A stretch of 64,000 bases of DNA, taken from positions 4,219,001-4,283,000 of the forward strand of contig NZ_CP108423.1 in NCBI RefSeq assembly GCF_035917235.1, read 5' to 3'. The position numbers and the translations under genes are program-made. The DNA comes from Streptomyces sp. NBC_01294. GTDB lineage: Bacteria; Actinomycetota; Actinomycetes; Streptomycetales; Streptomycetaceae. Positions 1 through 6,401 of this stretch are shown piece after piece; the stretch's first letter is position 1, and each line of letters begins with the position of its first letter. Below the pieces are notes generated by a model, which made no database searches, was not told the origin of the DNA, and saw only the letters and a list, made by a program, of their open reading frames with translations.

Positions 1-730
1 AGGAAAAGCATACATGCTGCAAGTGTGAAGATAAGCGCAAAAAGCACAAATAAAGGACGCAGCATTGCCATGCCTGCCTTCCTGCTCAGTACCAAGCTGT
101 CCTGGTCACGTCAGGCCGTGACGCTAGCAGGCGCGCTACTTAGCCCATCGATGGGGAATCCGGCTTTCACGGCCGCCTCATGCCCGCCCACCACTCACCC
201 CAGCTCCCATCCCGTCTGCCGTCGGCCCACACGTATGTGGAGCGGACGCGGTGCCGGGCGTCCAGGTGGAGCGCCCAACTGGACGAACGACCTGGACGCC
301 CGGTGCCGTGTCTGCTCGGCTCGCCCTGGGCCGATGGCAGGCGGGATGGGAGCTCCCCGCATCAGCCCCACTCGGCCGGCACCCGCCCACGGCGCCCCCG
401 CCATCCCGGAGTCGGAGCGCCCCCGCCGGAGGCATGTCGGTGACCCCCAGAACCGCGGCCGCGAGGACTCGACTCATGCCTTTGGGCCTACCCCGCATGT
501 AGGGGCGGGCGTCGGCGCAGCGCGCGCGGAGCGGGCCGAAGGCAGGAGCGTCGCCCCGAGCGGAGCCGGGAAGCCCGCCCGGCGGAGCGGAGCGCAGCCG
601 GGTGCTTGATGAGGTAGAGAAACCTGTAACAGGCCTGTGGGTCATGGCACTTCGTGCGATCGCTGGCACTTTTTCTGACAGTGCCGTCCTGGGGGCGCGG
701 GTACCTTCGTAGAGTCGAAGGGAGCCCATC
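1..730. other. Noncoding left part of the integrative element
   Basis: I see no convincing gene here. The reading frames lack ribosome binding sites and read as low-complexity Arg/Pro/Ala sequence. The first ~180 bases are clearly AT-richer than the rest of the window. A large hairpin lies at 202-354 (separate entry). Just before the XRE gene, at about 645-690, the word TGGCACT occurs twice and is followed by an inverted AGTGCC, a possible operator for that regulator. Confidence 0.5.
202..354 (+). repeat. Long two-stem imperfect inverted repeat
   Basis: Bases 202-267 are nearly the reverse complement of 290-354. The outer stem is 28 bp with two non-Watson-Crick positions. It is followed by a 10 x 9 nt internal loop and an inner stem of 28 bp with four such positions, closed by a 22-nt loop (268-289). 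All six differences would be G-U pairs in a plus-strand transcript and C-A mismatches in a minus-strand one. No coding region overlaps it. It could be a single-strand initiation site of a rolling-circle-type element, a structured RNA, or a transcription barrier. These roles are inference. Confidence 0.8.
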
Positions 731-1948
731 GTGGGGGCCGAACTGAGCACAGGGCAAAGGGTGGCACGGGCACGCCGCCGACTTGGCTGGGACCAAGCGC
801 AGTTGGCAGCAGCGGTAGAGCGATCGGTTAGCTGGGTCTCGAAGGTGGAGACCGGACGGCTTCCGCTGGACCGCATGAGCGTCCTCGGGCAACTCGCCGA
901 AGCCCTCGACGTTGAGGTCATCGAGCTGACGGGGCAGCCCTACCGCCACGACTCCTCGGAACTCGACTCGGGTCACGCGGCCATCCCCGGCCTTCGCCTC
1001 GCTCTCCAGCAGGCCACGATGCCCGGCGGTGCTCTCCTCCTCGGTGGCATCGAGCCCCCGTCGCTCGCAGAGATTTCCGTGCGCGTGGAAGCCGCCGAGC
1101 GACTCCGCCAGGACGCGAAGTTCACGGCTCTCGGTGATGTCCTCCCGCAGATCCTTCGCGACCTCATCGTTGCCTGTGACGTGGCGGACGGCGATGACCT
1201 CTCCCGCGCCGAGTCCCTGATGCTCCGAGCCAGCCACATGGCCCGCGTCTCCTCGAACCTGCTTGGTCATCACGACCTCGGTTGGAGTGCTGTCCAGCGC
1301 GAGCTTGTCGCGGCTGAGCGCGCGGAGTCGCCGGCGCTTAGGGCCGCTGCCCGCTGGGACCTCTGCGGGGTATGGCTCTACGAAGGGGAAGTGGCGGCAG
1401 CGCGGGACATGGCGCTCCGAGCCCTGGACGATCTCGAACCGGATCTCTCAACCGCTGACGAGAACATCCGCTCCTTGTGGGGCGCCATGCACCTCCGGGC
1501 CGCCGTGGCCTGGTCGCGTCTCTGGGATCGCTCCGAAGCTGAGTCCCACCTCGCCGAGGCGCGCCGGACAGCCGCCAACCTCCCCGCGGACGGCAACGTC
1601 TTCCAGACCCAGTTCAACGCGGTGAACGCGGAGATCCACAGTGTGGAAGTCAGCCTGGAACTCGGGCACCCGCGCGACGTGCTGTCCCGGTCCGAAGTGG
1701 TCGACGTCATGCACATCGCATCGGGTGAGAGGCAGTCTCACTTCTGGGTCTGCACGGCGGCCGGTCAGATGATGAACGGCAAGGCCGAGGCTGCGGCTGA
1801 GTCCATCCTCCGTGCCGACTCGGTCGCTCCTCAGCACGTACGCAACCGCCCAGTCGCCCGCAACTTGGTGGATGACCTGCGGTCTGCCAATCGGAACGCT
1901 CGCACGGAAGAGATCCGGCGCTTGGCCGGACACATGAAGCTCAGCTGA
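731..1948 (+). CDS. XRE-family helix-turn-helix regulator (405 aa)
   Basis: This is a DNA-binding regulator of the Cro/CI (XRE) type. Residues ~5-65 form the helix-turn-helix, with the recognition segment WDQAQLAAAVERSVSWVSKVE, and the remaining ~330 residues are an alpha-helical, TPR-like region rich in Ala, Leu and Arg. The GTG start at 731 is preceded by GGAG at a good distance. Regulators of this build, with an N-terminal HTH and a long helical sensor domain, are common in Streptomyces, including next to AICE-type elements. The repeated TGGCACT/AGTGCC words just upstream may be its own operator. The small ORF at 1978 follows after 29 nt and may be cotranscribed. The ligand and targets cannot be told from sequence. 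Confidence 0.85.
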   Translation: MGAELSTGQRVARARRRLGWDQAQLAAAVERSVSWVSKVETGRLPLDRMSVLGQLAEALDVEVIELTGQPYRHDSSELDSGHAAIPGLRLALQQATMPGGALLLGGIEPPSLAEISVRVEAAERLRQDAKFTALGDVLPQILRDLIVACDVADGDDLSRAESLMLRASHMARVSSNLLGHHDLGWSAVQRELVAAERAESPALRAAARWDLCGVWLYEGEVAAARDMALRALDDLEPDLSTADENIRSLWGAMHLRAAVAWSRLWDRSEAESHLAEARRTAANLPADGNVFQTQFNAVNAEIHSVEVSLELGHPRDVLSRSEVVDVMHIASGERQSHFWVCTAAGQMMNGKAEAAAESILRADSVAPQHVRNRPVARNLVDDLRSANRNARTEEIRRLAGHMKLS

Positions 1949-1977
1949 TCAGGCCGGACGGAGAGGGGGCCGTCGCC

Positions 1978-2127
1978 GTGAGGGTGGCAGAGAAAGCGCG
2001 ATTACTCGTGGAGCTGCACGAGATTCGGAAGAAGCTGACCGAGGCGGCGCAACGGGTGGATCGGCTGTCCGCTGCGGTCACGGAAGATCGGCCACGTGCC
2101 CTTCGAGGCGGTCGAGCCGCGAGTTGA
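1978..2127 (+). CDS. Small hypothetical protein (49 aa), TTA codon
   Basis: This short ORF starts with GTG 29 nt after the XRE gene, with a GGAGAGGGG ribosome binding site. Codon use is Streptomyces-like apart from a TTA leucine at codon 9 (2002-2004), which would make translation depend on the bldA tRNA. The predicted peptide is charged and helical (EKARLLVELHEIRKKLTEA) and could form a coiled coil. Its last 50 bases overlap, antisense, the 3' end of the GntR gene. I do not recognise a family. It could be a chance ORF, but position and ribosome binding site argue for a real gene. Confidence 0.5.
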   Translation: MRVAEKARLLVELHEIRKKLTEAAQRVDRLSAAVTEDRPRALRGGRAAS

Positions 2128-2434
2128 TGAGCTCCAGCGCGGCCTTGATCTCCGCCAACTCGTTGGCGAGGGTCGGGGCCTGCTCCGTCTCGACTGCGGG
2201 CGGGTCGCTGGCGACAAAGGTCCCGCGTCCCTGCTGGCTCACGATCAAGCCCTCATCGCGAAGGATGTCCAACGCGTGCCGAACGGTCATGGCTGCAACG
2301 CCGTACCGCTCGGCCAGTTTGGCGTTCCCGTCGAGCCGCTGGCAGGCCGTCAGCGCTCCGCTCGCGATCTGCCGTCGAAGGTCGTCGGCCACCTGCGCGT
2401 AGGCGCTTCGGGGATCATCTGGGCTCACGGTCAC
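2078..2434 (-). CDS. Short GntR-family regulator (118 aa)
   Basis: Residues ~8-75 form the GntR winged helix: AYAQVADDLRRQIASG, LAERYGVAAMTVRHAL, then the wing GLIVSQQGRGTFVA. The remaining ~40 residues are a short helical tail (ELAEIKAALELINSRL). There is no room for a ligand-binding FadR or HutC domain, so this is a minimal GntR repressor. pSAM2 and related AICEs carry a GntR-type repressor (KorSA) controlling transfer and replication, and the position divergent from the rep operon suggests a similar job here. The start is ATG at 2434. Related GTTAYCTA words sit in the divergent promoter region (2443-2514). Assignment to the family is sure, the role is inferred. Confidence 0.88.
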   Translation of the reverse strand: MTVSPDDPRSAYAQVADDLRRQIASGALTACQRLDGNAKLAERYGVAAMTVRHALDILRDEGLIVSQQGRGTFVASDPPAVETEQAPTLANELAEIKAALELINSRLDRLEGHVADLP

Positions 2435-2442
2435 AAACCCAG

Positions 2443-2514
2443 GTTATCTAAGTGATCTAAAGAAGTCTTCCCCAAGGGCTTGTGCTCTTCACCATCCCTA
2501 TTAATCTAGGTAAC
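2443..2514. promoter_or_regulatory. Candidate GntR operators in divergent promoter region
   Basis: Plus-strand GTTATCTA at 2443-2450, followed by GATCTAA at 2454-2460, is mirrored on the minus strand by GTTACCTAGATTAA (reverse complement of 2501-2514). These AT-rich related words lie directly upstream of the GntR gene and of the rep-side operon, where an autoregulating repressor would be expected to bind. No clean -10/-35 pair was assigned. Confidence 0.45.
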
Positions 2515-2603
2515 ACAAGAGAAGTTAGAGATGTCCCGCTGGGAGCGGCGCCCTACCGCCAAGCAGATACGCCGCTCCCGGTCCCAACAAGGGAGCTTCC
2601 ATC

Positions 2604-3095
2604 ATGCCCGCAGACCTCGCCGCTCCGGCCTCTACTGCGTTATCCGCTCCGCTGTCCCGTAGGGACGACGCGAAAGTCATCCCGTCCTCCTGCCAGAGCT
2701 GTGCTGCGGCCTGCGGCTCGGACTGGGTGAAGTCCGGCGGTATCGGTGTCCTGATGCACCGGTCCGGGGAGCGCTGCCCGGTGTCCGTTCCGTTCGTCTG
2801 GGAAACGGGCGAACCCCTGGAGGACTGCGACGACTGCGCGGGCTCGCTCGTGGTGGTGGACTCGGACGGCTCCATGACCGGCTTCCGGGGCTCCCTGATC
2901 CCCTGCCACTGCACCAACTCCGACCAGGGAGAGAGCACCGACTGCGCCTGCTTCCTCACGGGCTGGCCCCTGGACGGCGGCTTCACCGGCTGGATCGCGG
3001 ACCTGGACAGCACGGATGACTCCCCGGCCTACCGCCCGTGCTGGGTGCACACCCCTTCGCGGGCGAACGCCACCGTGCTGGCGGTGGCCGCGTGA
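2604..3095 (+). CDS. Cys-rich hypothetical protein upstream of rep (163 aa)
   Basis: I do not recognise a named family. The protein has cysteine clusters that could bind metal: CQSCAAAC near residues 31-38, CDDC near 76, and CHCTNSDQGESTDCAC near 103-118. It has no signal peptide or membrane segment. The ATG at 2604 follows AAGGGAG at 2588-2594. Codon 13 is TTA (2640-2642), rare in Streptomyces, so expression would be bldA-dependent. Its stop overlaps the GTG start of the replication initiator (GTGA), so the two are translationally coupled. Cys-rich proteins directly before repSA-like genes are common in actinomycete integrative elements; a part in replication or its control is inference. Confidence 0.75.
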   Translation: MPADLAAPASTALSAPLSRRDDAKVIPSSCQSCAAACGSDWVKSGGIGVLMHRSGERCPVSVPFVWETGEPLEDCDDCAGSLVVVDSDGSMTGFRGSLIPCHCTNSDQGESTDCACFLTGWPLDGGFTGWIADLDSTDDSPAYRPCWVHTPSRANATVLAVAA

Positions 3096-4506
3096 CGGTC
3101 TTCCCCGTCGCCCCTGAGGCCGTGGCCGGTGCTGCAGCCTCTCTGGGCACCGACCCGCTCACCCTCGCCGATCTCCTGCGGGTCGCCTCCACCCCCGGCT
3201 TCGACCGCTGGCAGGAACAGGTCCGCCGTACCGGGGGCTGCTCCGATCCGATTCACCTCTCGGGATCTACCGTGACGCGTGACCGCCGGACCGGGGATGT
3301 CCTCTACTCGTACTCGACCGCCGATGAGCCCGGCGGCCGGTTACGCGTCGCCTGCGGCAACCGGCGAGCCTCCCGCTGCCCTCCTGCGCCTGGACCTACG
3401 CCGGGGACACCTACCACTTGATCCGGGCCGGGATCACCGGCGACGAGACCAAGCATGTGCCCGCCACCGTGCGGGAGCACCCGAGGGTGTTCGCCACCCT
3501 GACCGCCCCGTCTTTCGGGCCCGTCCACAACCGGCCCGCCTCGGGCTGCTGTCGCTGCGGCACCATCCACGCCGAGACTGACCCGCTGCTCGGAACAGCC
3601 CTGGACCCCGGCCGGTACGACTACGCGGGGGCGGTGCTGTGGAACAACTACGCCGGGCAGCTCTGGCAGCGCTTCACCATCTACCTGCGCCGTGAGATAG
3701 CCGCCCGTGCCGGGATCACGCAGACGGCGCTGAAGGAGTCCTGCCGGGTCTCTTTCGGCAAGGTCGCAGAGTTCCAAAAGCGCGGCGCCGTCCACTTTCA
3801 CACCGTCGTACGCCTCGATGGTCCCGACGGACCGGACAGCCCTCCGCCTTCCTGGGCGTCGGTCGCTCTGCTGGATGACGCGATCCGGGCCGCTGCCGGC
3901 CGAGTCGCCCTCACCGTCCCGGCCTCCGGCGACCACTCCGCGCGAATCCTGCGCTGGGGCACCCAGATCGACGTTCAGCCCATCGGGGGCCTTGGCCACG
4001 AAGACCTGACCGAACAGGCGGTTGCCTCGTACGTGGCGAAGTACGCGACCAAGGCCGCCGAGACCACAGGGACTACCGACCGACGGATCGGGGAGCTGGC
4101 AGAGCTGGACAAGCTCCGGCTGCCCGCCCACACCCGCCGCCTGATCGAAGCCTGCTGGCACCTGGACGACGCCTACCCGGAACGGCTGCTCGCGCACTGG
4201 TCGCACATGCTCGGCTTCCGAGGCCACTTTTCCACCAAGTCCCGTGCCTACTCCACCACCCTCGGGGCTCTCCGCCAGACCCGCGCGGACTACCGGGCCG
4301 CCCAGGAACGCAGGGAACGCGGCCTGCCCGACCCTGACGACGATGCGGAGCGCTCCACGCTCGTCCTCGCCCACTGGACCTACGCCGGGCACGGACACAC
4401 GCCGGGCGAGTCCTGGCTCGCCGCCACCATCGCCAACGACATCAAGACCAACCGCGACGTCGCCCGGGAGGCCTGCGCCGCGCTTGACCCTGAGGAGGGC
4501 CCGTGA
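3092..4506 (+). pseudogene. RepSA-type replication initiator, frameshifted
   Basis: This is the replication initiator of pSAM2-like integrative elements. Translation starts at GTG 3092, overlapping the previous stop. The frame runs through CGNRRASRCPP and then hits a stop at 3419. The conserved continuation (CAWTYAGDTYHLIRAGI) is found in the next frame from about 3385 and runs to 4506. The break is explained by one missing base in a proline codon at 3383-3384. Without it the product would be about 471 residues, close to full length for the family. A TTA codon lies at 3341-3343. The 3' end overlaps xis by 4 bases. It is either truly inactive or a single-base sequence error. The downstream part retains the GAVHFHTVVRLDGPD rolling-circle-like region. 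Confidence 0.82.
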
Positions 4507-4697
4507 ACGACCCGCATGACTCCACACTCGTCCTGCTGACGGTCGAGGAGGCTGCTCGCCGCCTGCGCATCGGCCGTACGACGTGCTTCGCCCTCGTGGC
4601 CTCTGGGGCACTCGAATCGGTCACCGTGGGGCGTCTGCGGCGCATCCCGCCGGACGCGCTGCCCGCGTACGTCGCCAGACTCCGCACCGCGGCTTGA
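4503..4697 (+). CDS. Excisionase, helix-turn-helix (64 aa)
   Basis: This small DNA-binding protein would direct the integrase towards excision. The fold is the MerR/excisionase winged helix: LTVEEAARRLRIGRTTCFALVASGALESVTVGRLRRIP. The GTG start at 4503 overlaps the rep stop (GTGA), and the integrase begins 10 nt after its stop. Rep, xis and int therefore form one coupled operon, the standard order in pSAM2-type elements. Length is typical. It looks intact although both neighbours carry frameshifts. Confidence 0.9.
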   Translation: MNDPHDSTLVLLTVEEAARRLRIGRTTCFALVASGALESVTVGRLRRIPPDALPAYVARLRTAA

Positions 4698-4707
4698 GGG
4701 GGCGCTC

Positions 4708-5954
4708 ATGAGCGAGAAGAAGCGGACCCGACAGCCCAACGGCGCGTCATCGATCTACCTCGGCACCGATGGGAAGTGGCACGGCCGTGTCACCGTCGGA
4801 GTGCGGCCGGACGGCAAGCCCGACCGGCGGCACGTCGAGCGCAAGACGCGTGCCGAGGTCACCGAGGCCGTTCGCGCCCTGGAGCAGCAGCGCAAAGCCG
4901 GGACCGTGCGGAAGATCGGTAAGCAGTGGACGGTGAAGACCTGGCTGGAGCACTGGGTCGAGAACATCGCCAAGAAGTACGTCAGTGAGAACAGCTACGA
5001 CGGGTACGAGGTGGACGTACGGGTCCACCTCGCACCGGGCCTCGGTGCTCACAAGCTGGATCGGCTGGAGCCGGAGCACCTGGAAGAGTTCTACGCCCGC
5101 ATGCAGATGAACGGCAGCGCGGCCGGGACGGCGCACCACGTTCACCGCACGATCCGAGTTGCCCTCACCGAGGCGGTCCGACGGGGGCACGTCCCGAAGA
5201 ACGTGGCTGAGATCGCGAAGGCTCCCCGGCTCGAAGAGGAGGAGATCGAGCCGTACACGATCGAGCAGATCCAGAGTCTCCTTCTGGAGGCGTCCAAGCT
5301 CCGCAACAGCGCCCGGTGGGTCATCGCCTTGGCCCTTGGACTGCGCCAGGGAGAGGCGCTGGGGCTGATGTGGGAGGACGTGTACCTGGACGCTGGGTAC
5401 ATCCGCGTCCGGAAGAACCGCCTGCGCCCGAAGTACGAGCACGGGTGCCGGGAGAGCTGCGGCCGGAAGCCGGGGTACTGCCCGGCCCGCAAGGAGACGC
5501 GGCGCGAGGTCAAGAACACCAAGTCCCGCGCCGGCCGCCGCACCATCGGCCTGCCCGAGCCGATCATCAAGCTGCTGCGGAAGCACCAGGAGGAGCAGGG
5601 GCGGGAGCGGAAGCACGCCGGAGACGCCTGGGAGGACAAGGGGTACGTCTTCGCGCAGCCGACCGGCGGGCCGCTCATCCCGAACACGGACTACCACCAC
5701 TGGAAGAAGCTCCTGGGGGACGCTGGCGTCCGCGACGGGCGGCTCCATGACGCGCGCCACACCGCCGGACGGTGCTCCTGCTGCTGGGAGTCCCCGACGT
5801 CGTGGTCGACGCGATCATGGGTTGGGAGCCGGGCGGGTCCGCACGGATGCGCGCCCGGTACATGCACGTGACCGGGCCTATGCTCAAGAACGTTGCCAAG
5901 CAGATCGGTGACGCGCTCTGGGGGGCCGCCCAGGAGGCTCCCGACCCCAACTGA
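4708..5954 (+). pseudogene. Tyrosine-recombinase integrase, frameshifted
   Basis: This phage-type integrase would recombine the element with a tRNA gene. An N-terminal Arg/Lys-rich arm (SSIYLGTDGKWHGRV), the SAM-like core-binding domain (residues ~65-160) and the catalytic domain are present. The first catalytic arginine is in ALGLRQGEALGL and the HxxR box is in LHDARHTA. Immediately after, the frame breaks: one base is missing at 5767-5768, and the rest (VLLLLGVPDVVVDAIMG and the tyrosine in ARYMHV) is in the next frame to 5954. If repaired, the protein would be about 415 aa. As written, it loses the catalytic tyrosine and cannot work. It points at the tRNA-Ser gene 70 bases further on. True decay and a sequence error are both possible. 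Confidence 0.85.
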
Positions 5955-5968
5955 GACGGGACAACGCA

Positions 5969-5998
5969 AAGAGCCCCACCGCAAGCGGTGGGGCTCTT
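5969..5998. terminator. Bidirectional hairpin terminator between int and tRNA-Ser
   Basis: A 14-bp perfect stem (AAGAGCCCCACCGC and its complement) encloses a 2-nt loop. It ends both the integrase operon and the leftward tRNA-Ser transcript. Confidence 0.85.
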
Positions 5999-6022
5999 CA
6001 ACGTATTGCCCGGTGAGAGCAA

Positions 6023-6110
6023 TGGCGGAGGATACGAGATTCGAACTCGTGAGGGGTTGCCCCCAACACGCTTTCCAAGCGTGCGCCCTAGGCCACTAGG
6101 CGAATCCTCC
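6023..6110 (-). tRNA. tRNA-Ser (GGA anticodon)
   Basis: The minus strand folds into a class II tRNA: acceptor stem GGAGGAT/ATCCTCC, anticodon loop TTGGAAA with GGA, a long variable arm (TTGGGGGCAACCCC region) and T arm GTTCGAATC. CCA is encoded (6023-6025). The mature body is 6026-6110. The 3' end faces the integrase, so this is the probable attachment site: elements of this kind cross over within tRNA 3' ends and restore the gene. I found no second copy of the tRNA 3' segment in bases 1-730, so the other att site, if present, lies left of the window. Confidence 0.95.
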
Positions 6111-6195
6111 GCCGCAAACAATACAAGACGTTGAGGGGTGCTCGCGAACGTGATCGTCGGCCGGAGGGCAGGTCGGGGTCCGGATCGGGTCCGGC

Positions 6196-6225
6196 TCGAT
6201 TCCGGGGGCCTTCATCCGCTAGGGT
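6196..6225 (+). promoter_or_regulatory. Candidate promoter of the SRP RNA gene
   Basis: TAGGGT at 6220-6225 is a good -10. A weak -35 (TCGATT, 6196-6201) is 18 bases upstream. The predicted start, about 6232, agrees with the 5' end of the folded SRP RNA. Confidence 0.5.
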
Positions 6226-6231
6226 GGGGCC

Positions 6232-6321
6232 AGCCCCTCACGTGGCGCTATCTCACCCAACTCCCCCAGGGCCGGAAGGCAGCAAGGGTAAGTGGGCTCT
6301 GGCGGGTGCGTGGGGGGCGCT
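6232..6321 (+). ncRNA. ffs: Signal recognition particle RNA, small type
   Basis: The conserved apical domain of SRP RNA is plain: CCCCCAGGGCCGGAAGGCAGCAAGGG at 6263-6288 includes the GGAA tetraloop and the AGCA bulge that binds Ffh. Flanking halves pair (GCCCC at 6233-6237 with GGGGC at 6314-6318), giving a single ~90-nt hairpin as in other actinobacterial 4.5S-type RNAs. Placement just upstream of dnaX is the usual Streptomyces arrangement. The ends are estimated from pairing. Confidence 0.88.
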
Positions 6322-6401
6322 TTGCGTTCCAGGGGCCTGGATGTGCCGCTACGGGCGTCGGCGGGCCGCTGTTGTCGGTGGGCCCGGATAACCTCGTAGA
6401 C

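Noticed and set aside
25..609. Open frames on both strands in the first 900 bases
   Set aside because: No ribosome binding sites, Arg/Pro/Ala-rich composition, and they run through the large inverted repeat. They look like the usual GC-rich open frames.
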